Shown here piece by piece: positions 1 through 12,365 of a DNA stretch of 64,000 nt (position 1 is the first letter of the stretch; each line of letters starts with the position of its first letter). The notes beneath the pieces were generated by a model. The model was not told the DNA's origin. It was given only the letters and a program-made list of their open reading frames with translations, and did not search any database. The position numbers were made by a program, and so were the translations under genes. Source of the DNA: Macrostomum hystrix (taxonomy: Eukaryota; Platyhelminthes; Macrostomidae). The stretch lies in contig CATNEN010000039.1 in the NCBI GenBank assembly GCA_950097015.1, positions 6,278,501 through 6,342,500 on the forward strand. Reading direction: 5' to 3'.

Positions 1-3000
1 CCTAGATTATAACTGATGTAAGATCTAGTCTCCTAGATTCTAACTGATGTGAAATCTAGTCTCTGAGATTATAACTGATGGGAGATCTAGTCTCTGAGAT
101 TCCAACTGATGTGAGATCTAGTCTCCTAGATTATAACTGATGTAAGATCTAGTCTCTGAGATTCCAACTGATGTGAGATCTAGTCTCCTAGATTATAACT
201 GATGTAAGATCTAGTCTCCTAGATTCTAACTGATGTGAAATCTAGTCTCTGAGATTCCAACTGATGTGAGATCTAGTCTCTAAGATTATAACTGATGTGA
301 AATCTAGTCTCTGAGATTCCAACTGATGTGAGATCTAGTCTCTGAGATTCCAACTGATGTGAGATCTAGTCTCTGAGATTCCAACTGATGTGAGATCTAG
401 TCTCTAAGATTATAACTGATGTGAGATCTAGTCTCTGAGATTATAACTGATGTGAGATCTAGTCTCTGAGATTATAACTGATGTGAGATCTAGTCTCTGA
501 GATTATAACTGATGTGAGATCTAGTCTCTGAGATTATAACTGATGTGAGATCTAGTCTCTGAGATTATAACTGATGTAAGATCTAGTCTCTGAGATTATA
601 ACTGATGTGAGATCTAGTCTCTGAGATTATAACTGATGTGAGATCTAGTCTCTGAGATTATAACTGATGTGAGATCTAGTCTCTAAGATTATAACTGATG
701 TAAGATCTAGTCTCTGATATTATAACTGATGTGAGATCTAGTCTCTAAGATTCTAACTGATGGGAGATCTAGTCTCTGAGATTATAACTGATGTAAGATC
801 TAGTCTCTGAGATTCCAACTGATGTGAGATCTAGTCTCCTAGATTATAACTGATGTAAGATCTAGTCTCCTAGATTCTAACTGATGTGAAATCTAGTCTC
901 TGAGATTCCAACTGATGTGAGATCTAGTCTCTGAGATTATAACTGATGTGAGATCTAGTCTCTGAGATTATAACTGATGTGAGATCTAGTCTCTAAGATT
1001 ATAACTGATGTGAAATCTAGTCTCTGAGATGATAACTGATGTGAGATCTAGTCTCTGAGATTCCAACTGATGTGAGATCTAGTCTCTGAGATTATAACTG
1101 ATGTGAGATCTAGTCTCTAAGATTATAACTGATGTGAAATCTAGTCTCTGAGATGATAACTGATGTGAGATCTAGTCTCTGAGATTCCAACTGATGTGAG
1201 ATCTAGTCTCCTAGATTATAACTGATGTAAGATCTAGTCTCCTAGATTCTAACTGCTGTGAGATCTAGTCTCTGAGATTCCAACTGATGTGAGATCTAGT
1301 CTCTAAGATTATAACTGATGTGAGATCTAGTCTCTGAGATTCCAACTGATGTGAGATCTAGTCTCTGAGATTCCAACTGATGTGAGATCTAGTCTCTGAG
1401 ATTCCAACTGATGTGAGATCTAGTCTCCTAGATTATAACTGATGTAAGATCTAGTCTCTGAGATTATAACTGATGTGAGATCTAGTCTCTGAGATTATAA
1501 CTGATGTGAGATCTAGTCTCTGAGATTCCAACTGATGTGAGATCTAGTCTCTGAGATTCCAACTGATGTGAGATCTAGTCTCTGAGATTCCAACTGATGT
1601 GAGATCTAGTCTCCTAGATTATAACTGATGTAAGATCTAGTCTCTGAGATTCCAACTGATGTGAGATCTAGTCTCCTAGATTATAACTGATGTAAGATCT
1701 AGTCTCTGAGATTCCAACTGATGTGAGATCTAGTCTCTAAGATTATAACTGATGTAAGATCTAGTCTCCTAGATTCCAACTGATGTAAGATCTAGTCTCC
1801 TAGATTATAACTGATGTAAGATCTAGTCTCCTAGATTCTAACTGCTGTGAGATCTAGTCTCTGAGATTCCAACTGATGTGAGATCTAGTCTCTAAGATTA
1901 TAACTGATGTGAGATCTAGTCTCTGAGATTCCAACTGATGTGAGATCTAGTCTCTGAGATTCCAACTGATGTGAGATCTAGTCTCTGAGATTCCAACTGA
2001 TGTGAGATCTAGTCTCCTAGATTATAACTGATGTAAGATCTAGTCTCTGAGATTCCAACTGATGTGAGATCTAGTCTCCTAGATTATAACTGATGTAAGA
2101 TCTAGTCTCTGAGATTCCAACTGATGTGAGATCTAGTCTCTAAGATTATAACTGATGTAAGATCTAGTCTCCTAGATTCCAACTGATGTAAGATCTAGTC
2201 TCCTAGATTATAACTGATGTAAGATCTAGTCTCCTAGATTCTAACTGATGTGAAATCTAGTCTCTGAGATTATAACTGATGGGAGATCTAGTCTCTGAGA
2301 TTCCAACTGATGTGAGATCTAGTCTCCTAGATTATAACTGATGTAAGATCTAGTCTCTGAGATTCCAACTGATGTGAGATCTAGTCTCCTAGATTATAAC
2401 TGATGTAAGATCTAGTCTCCTAGATTCTAACTGATGTGAAATCTAGTCTCTGAGATTCCAACTGATGTGAGATCTAGTCTCTAAGATTATAACTGATGTG
2501 AAATCTAGTCTCTGAGATTCCAACTGATGTGAGATCTAGTCTCTGAGATTCCAACTGATGTGAGATCTAGTCTCTGAGATTCCAACTGATGTGAGATCTA
2601 GTCTCTAAGATTATAACTGATGTGAGATCTAGTCTCTGAGATTATAACTGATGTGAGATCTAGTCTCTGAGATTATAACTGATGTGAGATCTAGTCTCTG
2701 AGATTATAACTGATGTGAGATCTAGTCTCTGAGATTATAACTGATGTGAGATCTAGTCTCTGAGATTATAACTGATGTAAGATCTAGTCTCTGAGATTAT
2801 AACTGATGTGAGATCTAGTCTCTGAGATTATAACTGATGTGAGATCTAGTCTCTGAGATTATAACTGATGTGAGATCTAGTCTCTAAGATTATAACTGAT
2901 GTAAGATCTAGTCTCTGAGATTATAACTGATGTGAGATCTAGTCTCTAAGATTCTAACTGATGGGAGATCTAGTCTCTGAGATTATAACTGATGTAAGAT

Positions 3001-5430
3001 CTAGTCTCTGAGATTCCAACTGATGTGAGATCTAGTCTCCTAGATTATAACTGATGTAAGATCTAGTCTCCTAGATTCTAACTGATGTGAAATCTAGTCT
3101 CTGAGATTCCAACTGATGTGAGATCTAGTCTCTGAGATTATAACTGATGTGAGATCTAGTCTCTGAGATTATAACTGATGTGAGATCTAGTCTCTAAGAT
3201 TATAACTGATGTGAAATCTAGTCTCTGAGATGATAACTGATGTGAGATCTAGTCTCTGAGATTCCAACTGATGTGAGATCTAGTCTCTGAGATTATAACT
3301 GATGTGAGATCTAGTCTCTAAGATTATAACTGATGTGAAATCTAGTCTCTGAGATGATAACTGATGTGAGATCTAGTCTCTGAGATTCCAACTGATGTGA
3401 GATCTAGTCTCCTAGATTATAACTGATGTAAGATCTAGTCTCCTAGATTCTAACTGCTGTGAGATCTAGTCTCTGAGATTCCAACTGATGTGAGATCTAG
3501 TCTCTAAGATTATAACTGATGTGAGATCTAGTCTCTGAGATTCCAACTGATGTGAGATCTAGTCTCTGAGATTCCAACTGATGTGAGATCTAGTCTCTGA
3601 GATTCCAACTGATGTGAGATCTAGTCTCCTAGATTATAACTGATGTAAGATCTAGTCTCTGAGATTATAACTGATGTGAGATCTAGTCTCTGAGATTATA
3701 ACTGATGTGAGATCTAGTCTCTGAGATTCCAACTGATGTGAGATCTAGTCTCTGAGATTCCAACTGATGTGAGATCTAGTCTCTGAGATTCCAACTGATG
3801 TGAGATCTAGTCTCCTAGATTATAACTGATGTAAGATCTAGTCTCTGAGATTCCAACTGATGTGAGATCTAGTCTCCTAGATTATAACTGATGTAAGATC
3901 TAGTCTCTGAGATTCCAACTGATGTGAGATCTAGTCTCTAAGATTATAACTGATGTAAGATCTAGTCTCCTAGATTCCAACTGATGTAAGATCTAGTCTC
4001 CTAGATTATAACTGATGTAAGATCTAGTCTCCTAGATTCTAACTGATGTGAAATCTAGTCTCTGAGATTATAACTGATGTGAGATCTAGTCTCTGAGATT
4101 ATAACTGATGGGAGATCTAGTCTCTGAGATTCCAACTGATGTGAGATCTAGTCTCCTAGATTATAACTGATGTAAGATCTAGTCTCTGAGATTCCAACTG
4201 ATGTGAGATCTAGTCTCCTAGATTATAACTGATGTAAGATCTAGTCTCCTAGATTCTAACTGATGTGAAATCTAGTCTCTGAGATTCCAACTGATGTGAG
4301 ATCTAGTCTCTAAGATTATAACTGATGTGAAATCTAGTCTCTGAGATTCCAACTGATGTGAGATCTAGTCTCTGAGATTCCAACTGATGTGAGATCTAGT
4401 CTCTGAGATTCCAACTGATGTGAGATCTAGTCTCTAAGATTATAACTGATGTGAGATCTAGTCTCTGAGATTATAACTGATGTGAGATCTAGTCTCTGAG
4501 ATTATAACTGATGTGAGATCTAGTCTCTGAGATTATAACTGATGTGAGATCTAGTCTCCTAGATTCTAACTGATGTGAAATCTAGTCTCTGAGATTATAA
4601 CTGATGTGAGATCTAGTCTCTGAGATTATAACTGATGGGAGATCTAGTCTCTGAGATTCCAACTGATGTGAGATCTAGTCTCCTAGATTATAACTGATGT
4701 AAGATCTAGTCTCTGAGATTCCAACTGATGTGAGATCTAGTCTCCTAGATTATAACTGATGTAAGATCTAGTCTCCTAGATTCTAACTGATGTGAAATCT
4801 AGTCTCTGAGATTCCAACTGATGTGAGATCTAGTCTCTAAGATTATAACTGATGTGAAATCTAGTCTCTGAGATTCCAACTGATGTGAGATCTAGTCTCT
4901 GAGATTCCAACTGATGTGAGATCTAGTCTCTGAGATTCCAACTGATGTGAGATCTAGTCTCTAAGATTATAACTGATGTGAGATCTAGTCTCTGAGATTA
5001 TAACTGATGTGAGATCTAGTCTCTGAGATTATAACTGATGTGAGATCTAGTCTCTGAGATTATAACTGATGTGAGATCTAGTCTCTGAGATTATAACTGA
5101 TGTGAGATCTAGTCTCTGAGATTATAACTGATGTAAGATCTAGTCTCTGAGATTATAACTGATGTGAGATCTAGTCTCTGAGATTATAACTGATGTGAGA
5201 TCTAGTCTCTGAGATTATAACTGATGTGAGATCTAGTCTCTAAGATTATAACTGATGTAAGATCTAGTCTCTGAGATTATAACTGATGTGAGATCTAGTC
5301 TCTAAGATTCTAACTGATGGGAGATCTAGTCTCTGAGATTCCAACTGATGTGAGATCTAGTCTCTGAGATTCCAACTGATGTGAGATCTAGTCTCTAAGA
5401 TTCTAACTGATGTGAGATCTAGTCTCTGAG
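1..5430. repeat. 31-bp satellite array with higher-order structure
   Basis: About 175 tandem copies of a 31-bp unit built on agatctagtctctgagatt followed by an accaactgatgtg-like half. Variants (ctaag, cctag, ataac, ccaac, gggag, gctgtg) occur in fixed order and let longer periods be seen. The pattern starting at base 1 recurs at 2202, an offset of 2201 = 71 x 31, and stays in register to about 3960; a related block restarts near 4000. No long open frame is present. The array ends at 5430 and starts outside the window. Confidence 0.97.
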
Positions 5431-6236
5431 TTTTTAAGAGAATGAAAGAACAAACACAGGTGAAGTGTTATACAATGCATTTTACAGCAGATTATTAATC
5501 GCTAACACCTGATAATGATGAGGCGGTTATCTTCTTGGTTCTGCGCCAGCCATTGCAAGACAATGTCTATTTTATCAATTCTATTTATGAAAAGAAACAT
5601 ACAGCAAAAATAGCACTTGGGATCTGTACAGAGTTAGCTTCAGTTTCTGCGCGAGTTTATCATGCCAACAAGTGCCCAAATGAAGCTTCTTTAAAGAAGA
5701 GCCGCTGAAACACAAAGCAAGCGCATTGGTTGGCCTGTTGATTTCCAAACTTGGCCTGTTGAAAATAATTAAACTGTTTTGGTTTGAGTCTGAAAGACTT
5801 AGAAAATCGAAACCAAATTAATTCGAGACTTCCAAAAATCTTCCAAAAAGTGCTACTTTCTCGAGTCTTTTTAAGCCAAAAATGAAAATAAATGCTACAG
5901 AAAATGAAGGAAGATTCTGTTAGAACTTCAGAACACTACTAAACACGCAATCGCGTAAAATATTTTTTCGGAAATACGCGCGATATACTACTTATGTATG
6001 TTTTTGCATGTCAGTAGCTACAAAAATAGTCAAATTACCGGGAAAACTTTAGTTGCAATTTTTTAGTAAAGAAAAGAACGATCGGGCGCTAAAATGAAAA
6101 GCTATGAACAGCAGATCATTAATTAAATAGATAGATGCGGCACATTGTGCTTAATGAATTTCCTTATCAAAACTACAACCTTAATACAGTAAGGTGAACA
6201 GTAAAAAACTGCTTAAATCAAAGAACACTAAAATCT
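5431..6236. other. Unique AT-rich 3' flank of ANKLE2
   Basis: Non-repetitive AT-rich sequence between the satellite and the ANKLE2 stop codon. It should include the ANKLE2 3'UTR. I see no clear canonical polyadenylation signal on the minus strand and no other feature. Confidence 0.5.
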
Positions 6237-8207
6237 TTAGAAGTCCTGCTCAAACGACTTGCCATCGGCAGCCATTGACGCAGTCGTCGGCTTCACAAGC
6301 CGGCGACGCGGCGTTGCGCCGGCTGTGGCGGCTGCCAGGCGACGCAGAGACGGCGACGCGCAGGCCGCTGTCGCAGGCGAAGCCATTGGCGACGCCAAAG
6401 GCGAGGCTAACGGCGAAGGCAACGGCGAGGCCGGCAGTTGCAATAGAAGGCGAGAGACATCTTCGCTGGAGGCGTTGCCGGATTGGACGGCGCCGAAGGA
6501 GCGGCGCCATCGCGCCAGGCTAGGATAGCGGCTCTGGTCGATGGCCGAAGCCGACGCCGAGGCAGCTGGCGAAATGGCGCGGAGGACTTGCAGATCAACG
6601 GGCAGCGGTGGGTTGCGGCTTCGACCAGGAGAGGAGAACCAGCCGCCTCCGCCGCCGTCTTTGCCGCCCGCAGTCGGATTAGTTCCGACGAAATCGAACG
6701 GGCTGGAATTCAGCTGGCGCCGGTCAGACGGGGCTGGTCGACGCTGTCGCGGTGTACTCATTCGCGGAGGTTGCGAAGCCAGGTCCGGCTGGCCCTTCTG
6801 CTGCTGTTGCTTCGATCTGGGAGGCGGCGGGGAGCGAAACTGTCGCTGAGCGGTGTCCCGGGCGTGGCTGCCAGCTGTCGTGGAAGCCAGAGGCGCCGGC
6901 CGAAGCGGAGACGGTCGCGAGGCGGCTGTCGCCATGCCAGTCGAGCCGCCATCGGCGATGGCCCAGCGGGCGACCTTCTCTAAAAATGAGTCGGACAAGT
7001 TCTGGTTTTCATTGTCGTTGCTATGACAAGCATTGCCGACTGCTTCGACATCGGCATCAAGGTTTGTCAAGCTGTGCCAGCTAGCCTCTGTGTCCTCGTC
7101 TTGACTAACGTCAACTTCGCGATAGTCAGTCCACGGATCAGCGTTGGCGGCCGCAGTGCCAGGCGCGTTATTCTCTGAGGCGGCGCAAGCGGAGCCGAGC
7201 TCACTGTCCATGCGCTCGTAGGCGTCGGACAGCAGCTGGTTGAGCCGACTGAGTCCCTCCTCGGTGGCCAAATCGGCGAAGTCGCCGCCGAAAAATTCCC
7301 AACGTTCGTGCCAAGCGACTCCGCCGAGGGCGCGACAGAGCGCGCGGCCGGTGATCTCGAAGCCCTTGTCGTAGTCCAGCAACGGAGCCGCCGTCACTTC
7401 CGCAACCGCGGCGGCGACGGCGTCGCCGGTGTCCCCCTTTTGCCGATTGCAGAAATCTTCGTCAACGTCATCGTCGTCCAAAGTGGGAGTTCGTCGCATG
7501 TTTGTCGGCGATTGAAATTCAAAGCCAGCTGGCCGGCCGGGCACTGGCGAGGCTGGCGGCAGCCGAGGCGGTCGAACGTCTTCGTCATTTTCGCCGTTTT
7601 CCTCTCCTATCGGCGAAGTTGTGGACGTAGCCGCAGCTGCAGCCGCCGCTGTTGTTGACAGGCGGCAGAACAGCAGAACTCTTGAAGGCGCTCGCCAGCG
7701 TTCGTAGAGGCTGCGGGCCGTGTCGGGTTCGGCCGGCCCAGCGTAGGCGCGCACCAGCAGCCGCTGCGGCTGATCGAGCAGCTCCTGGAGGCCCCACGCA
7801 GGCACAGGTGGCAGAACCCGGACTGCCCCGCTGACCACATCAGCAACCAGCGGCACAAACTGGCCGCAGAGGGCCAGGCGAGTCTCGGCCAGGTTAGCCG
7901 AATTTTCAACTCGACTTCCCGCCACCTCTAGCGCTGTTTGGCCAGCGTTGTTACGGACGCTAATATCACACTCGCGCCTAGCAACCAGATAGCGAACGCA
8001 GTCGGAGTAACAAAACTTGGCGGCAAGATGCAGCGGTGTCTCGCCAAGCGCCATTTCGCGACTATTCAGGTAAAGATCTAGCAGGCGGCAGCGTCGACTT
8101 TGCCGCAGTTCGGAGCCAGTCTCGGAGTTCAGCCGACGCCAGAACTCGTCGCCGGATAACACAGCCAGCAGCAGTTTGATAATGGCTGATTGATTGCGCA
8201 ATGAGGC
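6237..8207 (-). CDS. ANKLE2: ANKLE2-like protein, large terminal exon
   Basis: Third visible coding exon, encoding residues 197-852 of an 852-residue model with the two exons at 20741-21049 and 21704-21982. The acceptor ..cacag abuts GCC TCA at 8207, in phase 0. The exon holds the second ankyrin repeat (ETPLHLAAKF, residues 252-261), an ANKLE2-type segment RAYAGPAEP (about 348-357), and the conserved block around GRALCRALGG..WEFFGGDFADL..EEGLSRL (about 476-528). The C-terminal third is low-complexity and Ser/Pro/Ala-rich with a short SPLASPLASPMASP repeat. ANKLE2 (LEM4) is an ER/nuclear-envelope protein that controls BAF phosphorylation through VRK1 and PP2A during nuclear reassembly; that role is family knowledge. 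The order of conserved blocks matches the family, so the assignment is firm. No transmembrane or LEM segment is visible in the modelled part. Confidence 0.88.
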   Translation of the reverse strand, partial: ASLRNQSAIIKLLLAVLSGDEFWRRLNSETGSELRQSRRCRLLDLYLNSREMALGETPLHLAAKFCYSDCVRYLVARRECDISVRNNAGQTALEVAGSRVENSANLAETRLALCGQFVPLVADVVSGAVRVLPPVPAWGLQELLDQPQRLLVRAYAGPAEPDTARSLYERWRAPSRVLLFCRLSTTAAAAAAATSTTSPIGEENGENDEDVRPPRLPPASPVPGRPAGFEFQSPTNMRRTPTLDDDDVDEDFCNRQKGDTGDAVAAAVAEVTAAPLLDYDKGFEITGRALCRALGGVAWHERWEFFGGDFADLATEEGLSRLNQLLSDAYERMDSELGSACAASENNAPGTAAANADPWTDYREVDVSQDEDTEASWHSLTNLDADVEAVGNACHSNDNENQNLSDSFLEKVARWAIADGGSTGMATAASRPSPLRPAPLASTTAGSHARDTAQRQFRSPPPPRSKQQQQKGQPDLASQPPRMSTPRQRRPAPSDRRQLNSSPFDFVGTNPTAGGKDGGGGGWFSSPGRSRNPPLPVDLQVLRAISPAASASASAIDQSRYPSLARWRRSFGAVQSGNASSEDVSRLLLQLPASPLPSPLASPLASPMASPATAACASPSLRRLAAATAGATPRRRLVKPTTASMAADGKSFEQDF

Positions 8208-8668
8208 CTGTGATCCACAAAGAGTGCGGGTTTTGGACTATACGGAACTGTCAATGGTAATCTGTTTGTTGAATTTAGTCACTTAAAGGGGCCAGGTGGC
8301 TAGCCTAAATCACAGATGCTATAATAACTAGATAGGTCACTTCCGCAAATGTCCTTGCTTTTTCGTTTTTCTACTTTCAGTTCAGTAGCAAGCAAATAAT
8401 CCAGAAGCTATATTATTCGAAAGAAAGGCAGTGGGGTGGCTTGTGTGGCTATTATAGTATATGTAGCCAAAAGCTAGGCCTACTGCGCCTATATAGAAAG
8501 CTCTCAGACACTGTTAAATCAAGACGATAGTCGTCGGCTCATCGTTTCCTCGATTTCAAGTGCCTGTCTGCGCTACTTATTAAGTTATCGTTTTTGCTTT
8601 CTTTAAAAAAGTAGAGAAATTAAGATGAATTGATTCGCATGCTTGAATTATTTAAAAAAAGGAATCAA
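8208..8668. other. Start of the 12.5-kb ANKLE2 intron
   Basis: AT-rich sequence between the ANKLE2 acceptor and the THAP fragment on the plus strand. It may contain the promoter or 5'UTR of the P-like element; no clear TATA box or terminal inverted repeat is seen. Confidence 0.4.
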
Positions 8669-8953
8669 ATGCTAGATAGTCGGCTCTGCTGCGCTTCTAC
8701 TTGTACGAGTTCCGTTACATCGCCAACTGAAGACAGAATTCCGATTCGATTTCATCGCTTTCCAAACGATGACAATGTGGCAAGACGCTGGCAGCAAATC
8801 CTAGAGCTCAACTTCCTGGAACTCAATGAAATCATAAGAAAAGGCCTCAGAATCTGCAGTAAGCATTTACAGACGGTGCCTACAATTGTGAGCTTCAACG
8901 ACATGATCAAGACTCTCGCCTGCGATGGAACGGTTTGCGAGACAATGAGCTAG
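8669..8953 (+). pseudogene. THAP domain of a P-element-like transposase (N-terminal part)
   Basis: An open frame from ATG at 8669 reads a THAP zinc-finger module. It has CCASTC near the start, then FHRFPNDD, a Trp (RRWQQIL), and RICSKHL with the last Cys and His. The C2CH spacing and the FHRFP segment are typical of THAP DNA-binding domains, which begin P-element and THAP9 transposases. The frame stops at 8953; acidic sequence in another frame continues to about 9100. It lies in the same orientation upstream of the P-type transposase core at 12.4-18.4 kb, so I infer it is the first exon of the same decayed gene. It is antisense within the ANKLE2 intron. Confidence 0.72.
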
Positions 8954-9340
8954 TATTGCCTCGCCTTGTTCGAGAAGAACTGGAGAGCCACCCGTTATGA
9001 GAACAGAAGAAGAGGCGGACAATATGTACCCACCCGAACTTGAGCGATTCGATTGCATCTCGAACGAAAGTGACGAGACCCAGGTCGGCACCCAATAGTA
9101 ATCTTAGTAAAATAATTCTTACAGGGGTTTATCTTATTATATATTATATCTTATTATCTTATCTTATTATGCTTACACATCTCACCGTACTAAATTTCTT
9201 AGTATGATTTGCAAGACACTTTTCTTTGTATTCTTAGTAAAATATTATTAAGCACGTACTAGTTTAACAAAGATAATCGATCAATCCTCTTAGTCAACTT
9301 TATCAATAAGTAAATTCATATAATCATAATAATTATTATT

Positions 9341-9660
9341 ATTATTGCAGATACTGCCGAAGTTAGACAACAACAGTGAACACACGCTGCCGAAAAACGT
9401 GGGAGTCAGCCCTGGCAGCAGGGTGCCAGCAGCCTGAGGGGAGAAGCCAAGACTGCAAATCAGTTAAAGGGCAATCAAGTAGAGTCACGCGACGGCCCTG
9501 TCCATGTGAAGGCCTTCGCTGGGCGGGTTAAGCAGAAGGGCCATGGGCATATATGACCGCAGGCAGTGGACCACCGGCTTTTGCTGACGCCTTTGCAGGG
9601 AACGTGCGAAGGAGTGCACACACGGGGCTCTTAAATTCATCTAAGGATTGCTAGCTATTA
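9341..9660. other. GC-rich unassigned segment, probably repeat-derived
   Basis: Follows an (ATT)n tract at 9338-9354 and is clearly more GC-rich than its AT-rich flanks. It has no sustained open frame and no motif I recognise. The sharp edges and the microsatellite edge suggest a retroelement fragment, such as a LINE leader or SINE body, but this is a guess. Confidence 0.3.
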
Positions 9661-10086
9661 TTATAATCATGTACATGTAGCTGGTCTGCTACATGCACGA
9701 GTACATCTTACACTTTAAAGTTCACAGATCACAATATGCATGTACACATTTTGTAACTTGTATCGGTCTGCATGCTAAAGATATGTCTAAAGAGATCGAA
9801 TTGATAGTTTAAATATATAATTTAATGAGTCCAATTTTAAGCAAATTTACATTGGTTCTACTGTCCTGTAATACAATTTGATGACCCTGGACATCAGGAC
9901 CTAAACCAAACACTTGGCTTATGGTTCTAAAATGTATCTGGAAGTACATTTCGTTTAAATAATTGTAATCAAATTAGTTAAAAAATCTTATAGCAATGGC
10001 CGCCTTCTCGCCGTGAACACAGATTTGAACTGATTTTCTTTTGAGTATCTCAATTTCAATCATCTATCATTTGAAGCTCATAATGA

Positions 10087-10305
10087 CTAACCCAGGACAA
10101 GAAGGACGCCATGCCATAGGGATGTCATGGCATCCTGACTTTCAAATTGGCATCCTGGTTTTGGACCTTGGATGCCAAATGGCATCTGATTTCTGGCAAA
10201 AAAACTTGCATATGCCATTTGGCATCCTGACCTTATTTTGGATTTGGGATGGGATCGAACTTTTAGACCCAGGATGCCAGATGGCATCCTATTTCTGATG
10301 AAAAA
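10087..10305. repeat. Palindromic minisatellite (ggatgccatatggcatcc type)
   Basis: Four or more degenerate copies of a self-complementary core close to ggatgccaaatggcatcc, separated by spacers such as tgatttctggcaaaa. Each core can form a hairpin, so open frames occur on both strands; they are not genes. Confidence 0.7.
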
Positions 10306-10448
10306 AAACCAGGGCCTAGGTAGGCCCTATATTCTAGGCCCTATTGCCAGTATTGGCTATTGATACTTAGAATAATATTCAGCAATATGGCCAAGTATTA
10401 CAACATTAGGCAGCTAGAATGCTAGATTAAACATTAATTATTGCATAG

Positions 10449-11218
10449 TGTTGTGCACGTGCGCTGGCACTGCTCAAGTGCACTCGCCACCCCCACGCGG
10501 CATACCGCAGTTGTTTTTGGCGTTAGAGGCTCAGCGGTGTAAGCCGCTTAGCCGCCATTGTGTTGTCTGCGCGCTGGTTGGCTGGGCCGCCCTGTGTGGC
10601 CCTCGCCCCAGACTGCCCCTCCCACAGCTGCACCGTGATTGGACGGTGGGTAGCTGGGCTGGGGTGGTGGGGTAGGGGTGGGGCGTGGGGGGCCCCGGCC
10701 CCGGGTGAGCCGTGGCCTTTAAAGGCGCGGCCGGGGGCGGGTGGCTGCCCCGTGCTGGTGTTCTCGCTCTACAACGCCTGACTACCGTTTCGATAACCCG
10801 TCCCCCACGCACAAACAATAAACATTGACCAACCGGTCTGCCAGTCGCAAACAGACGTCAGCGGCAAGAAATTGACTGCACGCGCGAGTGCGAGCTATAA
10901 GTGAAGTAAGTCACTGCCTTGTCTCCTTCATTTCGGGTGGGCTGTAGCTGGGACCGTCCGTGTGTCCTGACGCCGACTAAGGAGGGGGGACTAGACCAGG
11001 TAGTCAGCCAGGGGTCACCCTAAGTACAGGGGTCACCCAGTACACCCGCTGTACTTAGACGCCAGCTCGTGCGCCCTGACGCCCTGCTGAAGGTGATCGA
11101 CATCACGGCGTCCCTACGCGTGTGCCGGCCACTTGGGTGCGTCCTGACGAAGGCCAGTACGGGCCCGCGTACTCTGACCCTCCTAGGGGCACCCCTCCGG
11201 GGAGTCGCGAGTACAACA
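10449..11218. mobile_element. Solo LTR of an LTR retrotransposon
   Basis: A 770-bp GC-rich block starts tgttgtgcac and ends gagtacaaca, giving 6-nt inverted ends TGTTGT/ACAACA. It is bordered by the 4-bp direct repeat atag (10445-10448 and 11219-11222). A plus-strand AATAAA near 10818 fits an R-region polyadenylation signal. There is no adjacent internal region, primer-binding site or second LTR, so a solo LTR left by LTR-LTR recombination is the simplest reading. Open frames inside are GC-driven artefacts. Confidence 0.72.
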
Positions 11219-11801
11219 ATAGATTAGTATTAGTTTGTCGTTAGGGCCTAACCTTAGTCTAGGACTTTTATCAGATATAAGGCCTATCATAAGAATGAAA
11301 TACCTAGGCCTATAATTATTTTATATTATAGCCATATTGTTATTGACCCTATTCAATTTTTTCTATACAATTTTGGCAATGTTTATAAAATACGTTAAAA
11401 AGTTTATTTTCCTTTAATATAAGAAAATGTCTCAATGTTTTAGGATTCAAATTTATATCCTAGCCCTAGGTGAGTTGTTCATAATTTCTGTAAATTTTAA
11501 TATATACATTTCTTAGTATTCTAAATCTGAGGCTATTATTAATATTAGTAATGTACTTGTACTAGTACTAGTACTCGTTGATGCTAATGATAAAGAGTAC
11601 TGCATTGTACCTGTTCAGTACATTTGGCAGCAATGTGCAACCACTTGAAAAGTTTGTTCTACCTTTGCCATGGATTTATGAACATAGTTAATTCCACTCA
11701 TGGTTTGATTTTTCCCCTATTCAGTTCCACTCATTTTCTGCTGGGTTTATCAGTATTGGTACATGCACCAGTATGGCCCCATCCCCAGTATAATAATAAT
11801 A
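11219..11801. other. AT-rich intron sequence
   Basis: Unique AT-rich sequence between the solo LTR and the SINE. Small simple repeats only (for example actagtactagtact near 11560). No gene seen. Confidence 0.4.
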
Positions 11802-11985
11802 ATAATTGCAGGAGGGCTGCGGGCATTTAGTGACACTAGACCCGCAGCCAGCGAGGAGGCAATTCTGCCCATTTCGCTGACTCCTGAGCACACACGCACA
11901 CAGATACTTTACGCAGGCACACGCTCACGCAGGTGTGTACATCTGCCCGGACTTTCTCATCATCAGGCAGTGTACACTTCATAAG
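11792..11985 (-). mobile_element. SINE family B, 5'-truncated copy
   Basis: Matches the body and tail of the full-length copy at 61303-61652 in the same (minus) orientation: gctgcgggc, tgacactagacccgcagc, cgaggaggca, cacacgcacacagatact and ctttctcatcatcaggcagt. The 3' end, on the left, is an (ATA)n tract. The tRNA-like head is missing, as expected for 5' truncation during target-primed reverse transcription. Confidence 0.75.
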
Positions 11986-12365
11986 TCGTACATCTCTAAA
12001 TATGATTGATATATTACATTGTTTTTTTATTTAATGTCCAGATGGCCGGAAGGGAAATCGGGGAGAAAAAGAAGTATACAATTGCTTGAACCAGTCTACT
12101 GCCAGGATGTAGTAGTATTTGTACATCCTACATGCATTTTAAGGACATATAAACACTAAATGTATATGCTTAGTTCACCATTAAACATTAAGCATTAAGC
12201 ATCAATTTTCATATGAAGAAACTGAAAAAATCTTGATAGTAATTGTATTCTTATTACTATTAGTAAGACTACCAAGATTAGCATACCAAGGCAGGCTAAG
12301 AAGTACTAATAGGAATAGATCCTAATAGGAATCTTAGTAAGATTACATGTTTTTAGACTACTATT

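Noticed and set aside
1-5430. CRISPR-like direct repeats
   Set aside because: Repeats are head-to-tail without unique spacers and the DNA is eukaryotic; the same applies to all other arrays in the window.
6194-7909. Many plus- and minus-strand frames over the ANKLE2 exon
   Set aside because: GC-rich coding sequence opens other frames; only the frame with ankyrin and family blocks is supported.
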